Positions 16,182-24,965 of a DNA stretch of 35,742 nt are shown piece by piece. The notes under the pieces are model-generated. The model did no database searches. It was not told where the DNA came from and saw only the letters and a list, made by a program, of their open reading frames with translations. The DNA is taken from assembly GCA_021604725.1 (NCBI GenBank), contig BQJN01000047.1, positions 1-35,742 of the forward strand, in the 5' to 3' direction. Source of the stretch: Lysobacteraceae bacterium (lineage in GTDB: Bacteria > Pseudomonadota > Gammaproteobacteria > Xanthomonadales > BQJN01). How positions within the stretch are numbered: position 1 is the stretch's first letter; each line of letters starts with the position of its first letter. A program made the position numbers and the translations under genes.

Positions 16182-16922
16182 ATGAAAAGCAAATTGATCT
16201 GTACCTCCCTGGTCCTGTCTGTCGTCGCTGCGTCAGCTCTGGTGTCCGAACCGGCAAATGGCCAGGCCATTATCAAACACATTTCCAACTCGTCGCTGGC
16301 GGGCAAACCTTTAAGCCGCGATTCGTTCAGCATTTCGGCTTTGAACGACGCCAAGACCTTGGCCAGGACGGGTGATGTTGACGCTCAATACCAGGTCGGC
16401 ATGCTCAATCATATGCGCGGTGCCTACTCACAAGCCGAGTCCTGGTATCGCCGCGCCGCATTGCGCAACCATCCGCTGGCCGCCTATAACCTGGGCCTGA
16501 TGTACTACGAAGGCGAAGGTGTTGAGCGGGATTACACCACAGCATTCAACTGGTTCGAGAAGGCGGCTGAGGCCGGATCGCCCAGCGCCCAGTTTCAACT
16601 GGGTTTGATGCATTTTCATGGCCAGGGCGTAAGCAAAGATCCAGGCAAGGAGGCCTACTGGTATCGGCGCGCTGCCCTGGGCGGCAATGCTGAAGCCCAA
16701 TACAACCTGGCGGTGCTGCTCAGCAAAGGCGAGGGCGTAGAAGAGGACGATGTCGCCGCCTTGGCATGGCTGGCCATGGCTGTCGATAATGGCGTTGACG
16801 CGCAGGCCCAACTGGATGAGTCCTACCAACGCATGACGACCCAGGAACGGCAGGCAGCAGCGCAAAAGCGTGTCGAATTTGAGGCGATGATCAAGCGACC
16901 AAGGTATCTGGTTGGGCGCTAG
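16182..16922 (+). CDS. Exported Sel1-like repeat protein
   Basis: The 246-residue protein has a signal peptide of about 28 residues (MKSKLICTSLVLSVVAASAL...). It has four Sel1-type helical repeats at roughly 66-97, 98-133, 134-169 and 170-205, with the typical A-Y-LG-MY--G-GV--D---A--WF-KAA pattern. Such repeats form alpha solenoids that mediate protein contacts, commonly in the periplasm. The C-terminal 40 residues are charged and helical. The partner is unknown. GAGAAG upstream of ATG 16182 may serve as ribosome site. The gene ends in a stem-loop shared with the convergent amidohydrolase. Confidence 0.85.
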   Translation: MKSKLICTSLVLSVVAASALVSEPANGQAIIKHISNSSLAGKPLSRDSFSISALNDAKTLARTGDVDAQYQVGMLNHMRGAYSQAESWYRRAALRNHPLAAYNLGLMYYEGEGVERDYTTAFNWFEKAAEAGSPSAQFQLGLMHFHGQGVSKDPGKEAYWYRRAALGGNAEAQYNLAVLLSKGEGVEEDDVAALAWLAMAVDNGVDAQAQLDESYQRMTTQERQAAAQKRVEFEAMIKRPRYLVGR

Positions 16923-16939
16923 CCAAAGCCTTGAGCATG

Positions 16940-16959
16940 CCCTCAACCTCGGTTGAGGG
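16940..16959. terminator. Stem-loop between convergent genes, likely bidirectional terminator
   Basis: CCCTCAAC, CTCG, GTTGAGGG forms a perfect 8-bp stem with a tight tetraloop. On the plus strand it is followed by TCTGTT, a weak U-tract. It lies between the Sel1 stop at 16922 and the amidohydrolase stop at 16965. Confidence 0.6.
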
Positions 16960-16964
16960 TCTGT

Positions 16965-17912
16965 TCATTGCGGCGGAAGTCGAAAAAAGCGTTCGGCATT
17001 TCCGTGCAGGATCGCCGCGCGCTGTGTTGGTGTCAGCCACTCGATTGCTTCATACCTTTTCAAAATGGTGTCGGCCGGAATGTTGTCGGTACCAAACATG
17101 ATGCGGTCCCCAAAGCCGGCATTGATCAGTTGTCTTAAGGCTTCTTCGTGTTGGTCGGCGGGCAGTACGCTGTTGGTGATAGTCAGGTCCAAGTAGACGT
17201 TCTGGTAATCGGCCAACAAGGCCAACGTCTCGTCCCAAAACCCTGAGCCGGGTCCATCGGAACCCACGTGTTGCAGCCAGATTCTCAATCCGGGGTAGGT
17301 CTGCAAAACGGGGCGTAACAGCTCCGGGTTTCCCATGTCGCCATTGTAATTCGGGCAACATTTGGGGTCGCTGCGCAGACCGCCTCCCGGCGGCGGGCCG
17401 CTCTCGGTATGGACGCCAACCGGGATGTCATACTCGGCTGCCAAAGCCCAGTAGGGCTGCACTTTTTCATCAGCAGGTGCAGAGCCATCATAGTTGAACA
17501 TCATTTCATGCAAGACACCGACATGGCCGGCCTTGATCTGCCGTTCCAGCCAGTCTAGTTCGGGCAATCCCCGGTTGCTCTCAAAACAATGAAACCTTGG
17601 GTGGCCTGAGTTTTCCGGGCAGGGCAGCATCGGGCCTGCGATAAAGCGACCTGGGTATCTTTTCACCCAGCGTTCGATCTGGTCGGTTGAGCTAATTGAT
17701 AACACGGCGACAGAGATGTTGTTGCGATCCATCGCCTTGATGACATTGGCGCGGAAGTTGTTTCGGTCTGAGGTATGTGGCCAGGCCGCATGGCGGTGGA
17801 CGTCAATGATTTGCTGATGCTCCGCATATGCCATCGGCGCGGTTGTTAGCAGCGTAGCGCTGATCAGCAAAAGTGAACGACGTGCAATGCGTCGTAGTGA
17901 TGCGCCATTCAT
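16965..17912 (-). CDS. Exported amidohydrolase-family (amidohydrolase 2) protein, copy A
   Basis: This 315-residue protein has an N-terminal signal ending near AYA (residue 30). Metal-site motifs of the amidohydrolase TIM barrel are present: HRH at 39-41 in IIDVHRHAAW, a Glu in VLHEMMF, VHTES, LQHVGSDG and the late Asp in IMFGTDN. The substrate class is open, ranging from lactones and decarboxylation substrates to other carbonyl compounds; export is less common in this family. An insert with CCPNYNG around the middle is unusual and may be a metal or disulfide feature. It is paralogous to the protein at 33454-34374, sharing VHT-(S/G)GPP, HVG/HAG and MFG(T/S)D. The ribosome site is weak (GAG). 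Confidence 0.83.
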   Translation of the reverse strand: MNGASLRRIARRSLLLISATLLTTAPMAYAEHQQIIDVHRHAAWPHTSDRNNFRANVIKAMDRNNISVAVLSISSTDQIERWVKRYPGRFIAGPMLPCPENSGHPRFHCFESNRGLPELDWLERQIKAGHVGVLHEMMFNYDGSAPADEKVQPYWALAAEYDIPVGVHTESGPPPGGGLRSDPKCCPNYNGDMGNPELLRPVLQTYPGLRIWLQHVGSDGPGSGFWDETLALLADYQNVYLDLTITNSVLPADQHEEALRQLINAGFGDRIMFGTDNIPADTILKRYEAIEWLTPTQRAAILHGNAERFFRLPPQ

Positions 17913-18085
17913 GTCAATTACTCAAGGCAGGGTGGTGGGTTCAGTATAGAAGTTTTGTTGGTGATGACCCAAGGCGGCGGTACAGCAGATTGCTCGCCTT
18001 CGCGGCAACAGGTCGCTGCCAGCCACAGCATTGTCGGTGTTGGACAGGTACAGAACAGCCACCCCTCCTAGACTTCGATGGTGAA

Positions 18086-18102
18086 CGAGCGATGGTCGCT
18101 CG
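18086..18102. promoter_or_regulatory. Perfect hairpin/palindrome just upstream of the delta-60 gene ribosome site
   Basis: CGAGCGA, TGG, TCGCTCG is a perfect 7-bp inverted repeat with a 3-base centre. It ends five bases before GGGAGGGG, the ribosome-binding site for ATG 18120. It could act as a leader hairpin or an operator. Confidence 0.4.
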
Positions 18103-18119
18103 AATTGGGAGGGGATTTC

Positions 18120-19460
18120 ATGAAACAGTCAAATTGCATTACAGCGGCATTCTGCTGCGTGGCAGTATCATTTGGCACTGCGGTCTTCGCAGCGGGTGGC
18201 GACATCGACGCGACTTTCGCCAACAACGGCTTCGCTATTAGTGCTGTCGACCTGGTTCCGGGCGGCAATGACTCGGTCGGTGATCTGGTCGTTGGTGTTG
18301 ACGACTCGGTCTATCAGGTCGGTGTCGCAGAGGATAGTCAAGGTTGGCGACACTTTATCCAGAAGCTGAACGCGCAAGGGGGCGTTGACAGCAGTTACGG
18401 TAGCTCGGGAATGGCCTTTCTGCCACAGGCTGATCCCAAGGTCGGGGCCTACGGTGCCCTGATGGGCAATGGCAATGTGTTGGTAACAACGGCGGAGTGG
18501 GACGCGACCAATTCTCGGCTTGATGCCGTATTGCGACAGTACCGACCGGATGGGTCGCTGGATGCCCAGGCCTTTGGCGGCGCAGGACAATTCGTGTTGA
18601 GCAACTTTCCTGGCGCTCGGCTTGAATACGTTTCAGACCTCGCCATCGACTCACAGGGCCGAATCGTGCTGGCCGGTATCAGTGCACGTTATCCCAGTTT
18701 GACCTTACAGATGATGGTGGCTCGCATCTTGCCCAATGGTACGCTGGACACGTCTTTTGGTGGCGGTGTGCTTCAGGGTTCACCCATCCCGCAGTTTGAC
18801 ACCACACTTCGTGGCATGCGGGTGCTGGCCAATGACGACATCGTCGTAGGTGGTGGCGTAAAGACGGCCTATGATGACTGGGATTTCGCGCTTTGGAAGA
18901 TCAAGAGCACAGGAGCGACTGATACCAGCTTTGGCAACTCCGGATTTCAGACGGTCTGGTTTGATATTGGCGGTTTGCACACCGATTTCGTCAAAGATCT
19001 GGAAGTGCGAGCCGATGGCAGCATCTTTGCGGTTGGTCGGGCTGACGACAGCAATGGCAATGGCAATATCGCCATCGCAATGTTGACACCCTCTGGACAA
19101 TTGGACACCAACTTTGGCAACCAAAGTCCGAAAAATGGCCGCTTTCACATGAGTGTTGGGGGCGGATACTTCAACGAGGCCGTCTCGGTGGCCAAACGCG
19201 CCAACGGCAGCTTTATCGTAGCCTTGTTGATCGAATCCGGTAGCAATATTGACTTCGGTGCATTGCAGTTCACCTCGCAAGGCTACCTCGACACTGGTTT
19301 CGGCTTCCTCGGGCTGCGCCAATATTCATTCAATTACGGCAATGATGAGGAATTCTCAACATCGATTGTTGTCGACAGCCAGGACCGCGCCTTGATAGGT
19401 GGCTGGGCAGGCTATAGCAACTCAGATAATGACTTGATGCTGATACGACTTCAGCCCTGA
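18120..19460 (+). CDS. Exported delta-60 repeat protein, copy A
   Basis: The 446-residue protein starts at ATG 18120, with GGGAGGGG six bases upstream and a signal peptide ending AVFA. Seven diverged ~55-60-residue repeats each contain a turn such as IDATFANNGFAI, VDSSYGSSGMAFL, LDTSFGGGVLQG, TDTSFGNSGFQTV and LDTNFGNQSPKNG, preceded by a D-G-I-VAG strand. This is the delta-60 repeat type (beta-propeller-like). The function of these proteins is largely unknown. A second member begins at 34501. The gene ends in a stem-loop and faces the PVEL-tail gene. Confidence 0.87.
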   Translation: MKQSNCITAAFCCVAVSFGTAVFAAGGDIDATFANNGFAISAVDLVPGGNDSVGDLVVGVDDSVYQVGVAEDSQGWRHFIQKLNAQGGVDSSYGSSGMAFLPQADPKVGAYGALMGNGNVLVTTAEWDATNSRLDAVLRQYRPDGSLDAQAFGGAGQFVLSNFPGARLEYVSDLAIDSQGRIVLAGISARYPSLTLQMMVARILPNGTLDTSFGGGVLQGSPIPQFDTTLRGMRVLANDDIVVGGGVKTAYDDWDFALWKIKSTGATDTSFGNSGFQTVWFDIGGLHTDFVKDLEVRADGSIFAVGRADDSNGNGNIAIAMLTPSGQLDTNFGNQSPKNGRFHMSVGGGYFNEAVSVAKRANGSFIVALLIESGSNIDFGALQFTSQGYLDTGFGFLGLRQYSFNYGNDEEFSTSIVVDSQDRALIGGWAGYSNSDNDLMLIRLQP

Positions 19461-19518
19461 CGTAACAACTTCCAAACTAAAAAAGCACGTATTTCGTGGC
19501 TGGGCGATAAGGATCAGT

Positions 19519-19540
19519 GAGCCGAGATTTACCTCGGCTC
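19519..19540. terminator. Stem-loop between convergent genes
   Basis: GAGCCGAG, ATTTAC, CTCGGCTC is a perfect 8-bp stem with a 6-base loop. It lies between the delta-60 stop (19460) and the stop of the PVEL-tail gene (19551). No long U-tract follows on either strand, so termination is probable rather than sure. Confidence 0.55.
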
Positions 19541-19550
19541 GTTGGTTCGC

Positions 19551-20111
19551 TTAATCGACCCCGAACAGCATTAGCTCGACAGGCAGGGTGCCATCGGGCC
19601 CAACATAGATTCGGTCCACTCGGACAACATCGCCTGGATTGACATTGCCGCTGCCGACACCGCATTGGGCAAAAACACTCTCAACCACCACTATGGCGTT
19701 GGTTGTAGCCGCCGTGTTTGCCCAGATGCCACTAGCTGGCACAGCAGCGGTGTTAAAGCTGCCCAACGCTGAGACGCAGCCGTCGCTCAAATAGAGTGTA
19801 AAGGTGCATTGAACCGTTTGGCCTACGGCGGTATTGCTCACGGGAAGGAACCCGTACATACCGAAGTCAACCACGCCGGCGGGGATGTTGGTGTCGACAC
19901 AGCGTCGAACGCCATGCTCATTGGTCACGGCGGTCACCTCAGCTGATCCTGAAGTCAAACTGCCATTCAGATCCTCCGAAGAAAACTGTTCTTGCCCTGC
20001 GGATGGGTAACTGTCCCACCCCGCGACGCTTGAATCGAAATTCTCCACGAATACCTGTGCATTCGCCGCAGAAGCCAATGCAAAAACGATAAGTCCGAAC
20101 AAACGTTGCAT
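19551..20111 (-). CDS. Small exported protein with PVELxxFxxD tail, unknown function
   Basis: This 186-residue protein starts at ATG 20111, with GGAGG nine bases upstream. The signal peptide is MQRLFGLIVFALASAANA. The mature part starts VFVENFDSSVAGWDSYP, the usual opening of a jelly-roll adhesion or carbohydrate-binding module. It contains five cysteines, which suits disulfides outside the cytoplasm. I do not recognise a named family. The last residues, TLPVELMLFGVD, match the tails of the FG-GAP and metallopeptidase proteins. It is divergent from the one-pass membrane protein at 20298. Confidence 0.75.
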   Translation of the reverse strand: MQRLFGLIVFALASAANAQVFVENFDSSVAGWDSYPSAGQEQFSSEDLNGSLTSGSAEVTAVTNEHGVRRCVDTNIPAGVVDFGMYGFLPVSNTAVGQTVQCTFTLYLSDGCVSALGSFNTAAVPASGIWANTAATTNAIVVVESVFAQCGVGSGNVNPGDVVRVDRIYVGPDGTLPVELMLFGVD

Positions 20112-20297
20112 CTCGAAAGTCCTCCAGTTCTGATGAGGCAAAGACTATCAAAGATCAGTTCGTGTCGTCACTCTGTGGTAGTGACCGAGGATGAAACGCT
20201 TTTTGGTAGCGACCAGTGTCTTTCGAGACTACAACCTTGATCGCTGGTCGTAGGCCGGCTTATTGTGAGCACTCACTGTTGGACGGAATGGTACGTC

Positions 20298-21095
20298 ATG
20301 AGCTCGAATTCGGGGTCCTCAGAGTCACCAAGCGCTACTGTCGAAAAATCACCGACCATTCTCGCCCGATTGGCACGAAGCCTGAAGGCGCGCGACTGGG
20401 GCGCGGCGGTGATTGAGGTTGCCATCGTGGTGATCGGCATTTTCATCGGTCTGCAAGTCGATGCCTGGAATGATGTGCGCAAAGATCGTCAGGAGGAATC
20501 CGACTATTTGCAACGGTTGCATGATGATGTGGCGACCCTGGTCGGCATGCAGCAGCAGCGCATAGAGACGCGTATGGAAAGGCTGGAAGACATGGCTGAC
20601 GCGGCTGATATATTGATCGGCGTTGCGCCGGTTACAGACTGGAGCAAGCGACATTGTGATGCCTTGGCGTTCTCTCACATCTACGTCCCATTGCCGATGG
20701 CCTTGCCGGCGCTGGATGAGATGCTGTCTACGGGCAAACTGAGCTTGATTCGCGACATTCCATTACGCGAAGCATTGTCACGCCTGCAAATTCAGGTGGT
20801 CCGCAGTGAAGAAATGATCGCCCGCATCGATGGCAGCGTTCGGGTGCTGTCACGGCATTATCCGCATGCCATTTGGGAATCCATAGTGCCGGACGATGAA
20901 TCCGAAAACCGTCGGCACGACACACAACCGGCCTGCGATCTTGAAGCCATTCGCTCAAACCCGGTTTTACTCAATGATGTCGCTGACAACTACAGCCGAT
21001 ATCATGCCTATGCGACCAGTGGTTTAGCCAATACATTCGAACATTTCCAGCAGGTGCATGACCTGTTGGATCTGCAACTAGGCTTTAGTCACTAA
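20298..21095 (+). CDS. One-pass membrane protein, DUF6090-like, copy A
   Basis: The 265-residue protein has a hydrophilic N-terminus, then one strong membrane segment at about residues 36-53 with the telling sequence VIEVAIVVIGIFIGLQVDAW, followed by ND-RKDRQEE and a long helical domain. This pattern (IVVIGI-IGLQ---WND-RK) recalls DUF6090-type proteins; the family name is from memory. The large domain probably lies on one face of the inner membrane and has heptad-like helices (VATLVGMQQQRIETRMERLEDM). The function is unknown. GTG 20265 is in frame, but ATG 20298 is preceded by GGAATGG and preferred. A relative is at 31760. Confidence 0.7.
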   Translation: MSSNSGSSESPSATVEKSPTILARLARSLKARDWGAAVIEVAIVVIGIFIGLQVDAWNDVRKDRQEESDYLQRLHDDVATLVGMQQQRIETRMERLEDMADAADILIGVAPVTDWSKRHCDALAFSHIYVPLPMALPALDEMLSTGKLSLIRDIPLREALSRLQIQVVRSEEMIARIDGSVRVLSRHYPHAIWESIVPDDESENRRHDTQPACDLEAIRSNPVLLNDVADNYSRYHAYATSGLANTFEHFQQVHDLLDLQLGFSH

Positions 21096-21168
21096 TCGAG
21101 GCTATTTCTCTCAGCGACACGACGTATACAAGTTAGGCGTGCATTGCCTGCGGCACCCAACGGGCCGA

Positions 21169-21189
21169 CCAAAGCCTTTTTGGCCTTGG
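21169..21189. terminator. Weak stem-loop between convergent genes
   Basis: CCAAAGCC, TTTTT, GGCCTTGG pairs over 8 bp with one mismatch, which becomes a G-U pair when read on the minus strand. It lies between the stops at 21095 and 21213. No U-tract follows on either strand. Confidence 0.35.
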
Positions 21190-21212
21190 GGATTCCTGTT
21201 GCCTACCGGGTG

Positions 21213-22766
21213 TCAGTTAGCGACTTGAGCCCCGACAACAGTTACAGCCACACGCTGACTGAGTTGGCTGGCGGGAATCCCGGTCAGTTTCGTCGAGACC
21301 TGAACCTGTTGTTGTGAGCCGATGGTTTGGTCGACGTTCTGGTTGTACTGACGTACCTGGCCATTGGCGTCGATATATCTTATTTGCAGGAGGACGCGTC
21401 GAACGGACACTGGTGAGGCGTTGCCAACCGCGACCGATACACGATTGCCCTGCACGGGAATGGCCTGAACGCGAATGTATTTGCCTGGGTTGCTCGGCAG
21501 GTCGAGCCTGACGACTTGGCGCTGAGCGCTTTGTCCCGCTGGAGTGGTGCCGTCTGCAGCTGCCGCTTGGTAGTACTTGAATGCAGAGGCTTGATCACCG
21601 CTGTTTTGTGCGATATTGCCAAGCAGCAAATTGGCTTGCGATGTAGGCAGAAGCTGCACGCTACGTTCCAGATCGGTCCGTGAGGCGGCAAATTTTTTCA
21701 TTTCGTGACGCACCTGACCGCGACGCAAGTAGTAGTAGAAAAAATTTTCATCGCGCCTCAGTGAGTCGGAATAAGCGCGTTCAGCTTGCCGATAGTCCTT
21801 GTTGACCGCATGAGCGTCGCCCCTCAGCGCGTAGAACAGTGCCTCCTTTGGTTCTTGATCAATCGCCTGATCGGCATAGCTGAGCGCTTCACGTGTGTCT
21901 TCTTCGGCCAATGCCTTGCGGCCCTTGTCATAGGCATCGTAGGCCGGCTGCACTGACCTCAAGTAAGCCATCTTCTGCTGATATCGCTCACGCCCCATCA
22001 CACCGCCGTCAGGCAATGTCGCGGCCGTGGCCTTGTTGTTCTCAACCCGCTCACGCGAGGGCGGATGACTGGCAAATAGTCCAGACATCCAATCCTGGTT
22101 GCGCCCTTCTGACAGTTCGACAAAGGTCTCCTGCAACTCGACGGCGCCTTGCGGGTCATAACCGGCGGCTGACATGTATTGCATGCCATACAGGTCGGAC
22201 TCTCTTTCAGCATCGCGACCATACTTGGTGGTGACCAATTGCGCGCCGACCTGAATGCCCAACATGCCGACTTGTTGCAGCGTCTGGTCATCAACCTGGG
22301 TGCCCAGCAATACCATGCCACCGACGGCACCAACCTGGGTTAGAACGCCTTTGGATTGCGCGCGAGCACCATGGGCGGCGTCAGCATGGACCAGCTCATG
22401 ACCCAACACTGCAGCAAGTTCGGCTTCTGATTCCATCTCGGTCAGCAGGCCTCGGTTGACAACGATCTTGCCACCGGGCAAGGCCCATGCATTTGGGGTG
22501 GAGTCATTCAGGATATGGAATTCCCAATCGAGATCCCGTTTGGCGTGTTCGGCGAGGCTATTGCCTACATCTCTGACGTAACCAGTCAGTTCTGGATCGA
22601 GAATGAAATCACCACCTTGAGCTTGCCGTAACGGCGCATATTGCTGAGCCCCAATCGAGCGTTCCCAGTCTTCCGACATGAAGTTCAGGTTGCGCTCCCC
22701 AGTCACTGGGTTCACGGAGCATCCAGCCAATGCCAACAGCGGAATCAATAGCAATCGGTTCAACAT
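21213..22766 (-). CDS. M48 family metalloprotease lipoprotein with TPRs (BepA-like)
   Basis: The 517-residue protein starts at ATG 22766 and has a lipoprotein signal with lipobox LAGC (Cys16). The zinc motif HELVH is at 123-127, and Glu187 in AERESD is the likely third ligand. Downstream ~275-405 are TPR-like helices. The layout resembles BepA/YfgC, periplasmic proteases that oversee outer-membrane beta-barrel and LPS-transport assembly. Unlike BepA, a further ~90 residues (428-517) follow the TPRs and look beta-rich (VSVAVGNASPVSVRRVLLQI). A longer frame to 22922 adds a leader without signal character. It is divergent from the serine hydrolase gene. Confidence 0.87.
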   Translation of the reverse strand: MLNRLLLIPLLALAGCSVNPVTGERNLNFMSEDWERSIGAQQYAPLRQAQGGDFILDPELTGYVRDVGNSLAEHAKRDLDWEFHILNDSTPNAWALPGGKIVVNRGLLTEMESEAELAAVLGHELVHADAAHGARAQSKGVLTQVGAVGGMVLLGTQVDDQTLQQVGMLGIQVGAQLVTTKYGRDAERESDLYGMQYMSAAGYDPQGAVELQETFVELSEGRNQDWMSGLFASHPPSRERVENNKATAATLPDGGVMGRERYQQKMAYLRSVQPAYDAYDKGRKALAEEDTREALSYADQAIDQEPKEALFYALRGDAHAVNKDYRQAERAYSDSLRRDENFFYYYLRRGQVRHEMKKFAASRTDLERSVQLLPTSQANLLLGNIAQNSGDQASAFKYYQAAAADGTTPAGQSAQRQVVRLDLPSNPGKYIRVQAIPVQGNRVSVAVGNASPVSVRRVLLQIRYIDANGQVRQYNQNVDQTIGSQQQVQVSTKLTGIPASQLSQRVAVTVVGAQVAN

Positions 22767-22934
22767 TTGTTTCCAACCCAATATAGTGCGAGAGCAAGTT
22801 CTGAGGCCAAGCTTAGAACAGGACTGGGGTCGACGGCTAGCGGTTGGCTCTGGGATTGCGTGGCTCGCCCGCATGACGGCTGGATCGTTCGGCACTGTTG
22901 GCCCAGCACTGGCCCAGAGCATACTGGGTAATCG

Positions 22935-22980
22935 GAGGCTGTCGCGTAACTACAGCCTCGCGCGATACATGGACGTATCG
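22935..22980. promoter_or_regulatory. Two adjacent palindromes in the M48/serine hydrolase divergent gap
   Basis: GAGGCTGT (22935-22942) and ACAGCCTC (22952-22959) form perfect 8-bp arms around nine bases. GCGATAC (22962-22968) and GTATCGC (22975-22981) form perfect 7-bp arms around six bases. They lie between two divergent genes, where operators are expected. No matching regulator is encoded next door. Confidence 0.4.
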
Positions 22981-23111
22981 CCATTTCTATGGGTTTTAAC
23001 CCGTTGAAATGTAAGGGTTTCGAAAACTACGCTTTTCGGAATCCGTGTGTTGCTAGTCCAGGACGGACTATTGCAACACCCTCATCTGGAATAGGAGTCG
23101 AGATCCACAAG

Positions 23112-24923
23112 ATGCGCCGTTCGCTCATACTCGCTCTCGCGGTATTGTTTCAGCCCATGGTCAGCCAGGCTTCCGTTGAATCGTCTCAACTGAATCGCCA
23201 GGTCCTTTCTGCGCTCGACGAGGAGAGATTAACTGGCATTGTCTGGTCAACTGTATCGGGTGATGAGGTGCAACTTGGTAGTGGCGGACATGCCAGCAAG
23301 TCGCCGACTCGAGCGATGTCTGCCGACCATAAGGTACAGGTTGGCTCGGTAACGAAATCTGTACTGGCCATTGGTGTGCTCAGGCTGGTGACTCAAGGTG
23401 AGCTTTCACTGCAGACAAATGTCGAGCAGTTGTTATCCGAGGTGGCCTTCAACAACCCGTGGCATGCAACTGATCCGGTCACCGTGGAACACCTGCTTAC
23501 GCACACTGCCGGTCTCGACAATATTCGCATGTGGCAGTTCATGAGCAGTTTCCCGACGCCCAGCACGCCATTGTCAGAGGCCTTTCCCGCCACTGACAAA
23601 ACACTACTGAAGGTCCGCTCGCGACCGGGCACTCAGTATTCCTATTCCAACATGGGCTATGCCCTGTTGGGCATGGTGATTGAGAAAGTTACCGGGCAGC
23701 GGTATGAGGCTTACCTCGACGATCAGCTGCTGGCCCCCTTGGGTATGCGCGACAGCAGCTTCGAGTATTTGAGCCAGGCAAACCAGGCCGGCGCCATGGC
23801 CATGGGACATTTCGAGAATGACGTTGCCCAGCCCACGGTGCCGATGTTTCTCAGGCCAGCGGGACAATTCACCACTACGGCGGCCGACATGGCGCGATTC
23901 ATGCGCTTCTTGATGGGGGATGGGCGGGTTCACAACGAACCATTCGTTGATCAAGCGTTGTTGCAAGCCCTGGGCCACTACGCCGACTCAGACGCATCGC
24001 GGGCCGGACTGTTGTTGGGCCATGGTTTGGCCTTTGCCATGCGGGACAGACATGGGGTGCTTGGTCAGTGTCACCCGGGCACGACGCTTGGGTTTCGCGC
24101 CTATATTTGCTTGTTCCCAGAGTCCGGGAAAGGCTTCTTCTGGGCGGTCAATACAGACAGCGAAACGGCAGACTATGAACGAATCAACAAGCTGTTGATC
24201 AAGGCTCTGAGTATTCCAGACAGCCCGGTCGAGGCGGCCGAGCCGAGGACGTTGAATGTTGACGAACTGGAAGGGTGGTATGTCTTGTCGCCGAACAACA
24301 TGGCTGAGTTTGCGCTGCTCGACCTGGCGTTCAACGCTATTCGGGTGGCCGGTGTCGGTGACAAACTGGCAATCAAGTCACTGCAGGCTGCAGATCGTGT
24401 TTTCATTCCGCTTGACGACCGGCGTCTGAGGGCGCTTGATCGCACCCGTGCTTCACTGGTTGTGGTGAAAGACGATGCGACAGGCACGGTCATCAGTGAC
24501 GGACTGTATACCTATCAACGCAAATCGGTACTGATCTTGTTGCTGTATTGGGCCAGCTTCGCCCTGGGCCTGGCCGGTCTTGTTTACTTGATTGTGGCAG
24601 GTTTGCTCTGTCTGGCCTTGAGAAAGCGCCAGCGCACTAAGGCCTTGTTTTGGCCACTGATCAATTTAGCTGCTTTTGCGTTGCCGGCATATTTCTATTC
24701 TCAACAGTCGTTCCTAAAGTTCGGCGAGATGACGACTGCCAGTATTTCATTGGCGCTGCTCACCGGCTTGCTGCCAGTGAGCCTCACCGCGGCCATCATT
24801 ATTGCACTGCGTAGCGAAGCCAGCCGCTGGCGGACCACTGACGTCGTGGCGGCAACCATGGCGCTACAACTGTGCCTTTTGCTATTCGCGCATGACTTGT
24901 TGCCAACAGTCTTTTGGAGTTGA
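23112..24923 (+). CDS. Beta-lactamase/PBP-fold serine hydrolase with C-terminal membrane segments
   Basis: The 603-residue protein has a signal peptide (MRRSLILALAVLFQPMVSQA) and a class-C beta-lactamase-like domain. Nucleophile motif SVTK is at 79-82, YSN at 178-180, and HPG at 321-323 takes the place of the KTG-type motif. After ~residue 395 comes a beta-rich region, then four hydrophobic stretches near the C-terminus (SVLILLLYWASFALGLAGL and three more). The catalytic domain is therefore periplasmic and membrane-tethered. Members act as peptidases or esterases; the substrate is unknown here. ATG 23112 is chosen for the signal peptide. AGGAG lies 14 bases upstream, farther than ideal. Confidence 0.86.
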   Translation: MRRSLILALAVLFQPMVSQASVESSQLNRQVLSALDEERLTGIVWSTVSGDEVQLGSGGHASKSPTRAMSADHKVQVGSVTKSVLAIGVLRLVTQGELSLQTNVEQLLSEVAFNNPWHATDPVTVEHLLTHTAGLDNIRMWQFMSSFPTPSTPLSEAFPATDKTLLKVRSRPGTQYSYSNMGYALLGMVIEKVTGQRYEAYLDDQLLAPLGMRDSSFEYLSQANQAGAMAMGHFENDVAQPTVPMFLRPAGQFTTTAADMARFMRFLMGDGRVHNEPFVDQALLQALGHYADSDASRAGLLLGHGLAFAMRDRHGVLGQCHPGTTLGFRAYICLFPESGKGFFWAVNTDSETADYERINKLLIKALSIPDSPVEAAEPRTLNVDELEGWYVLSPNNMAEFALLDLAFNAIRVAGVGDKLAIKSLQAADRVFIPLDDRRLRALDRTRASLVVVKDDATGTVISDGLYTYQRKSVLILLLYWASFALGLAGLVYLIVAGLLCLALRKRQRTKALFWPLINLAAFALPAYFYSQQSFLKFGEMTTASISLALLTGLLPVSLTAAIIIALRSEASRWRTTDVVAATMALQLCLLLFAHDLLPTVFWS

Positions 24924-24965
24924 GCTCGGCGTTCGGATCTGAGGGAAACCTGGCGTCCGGCCGGG

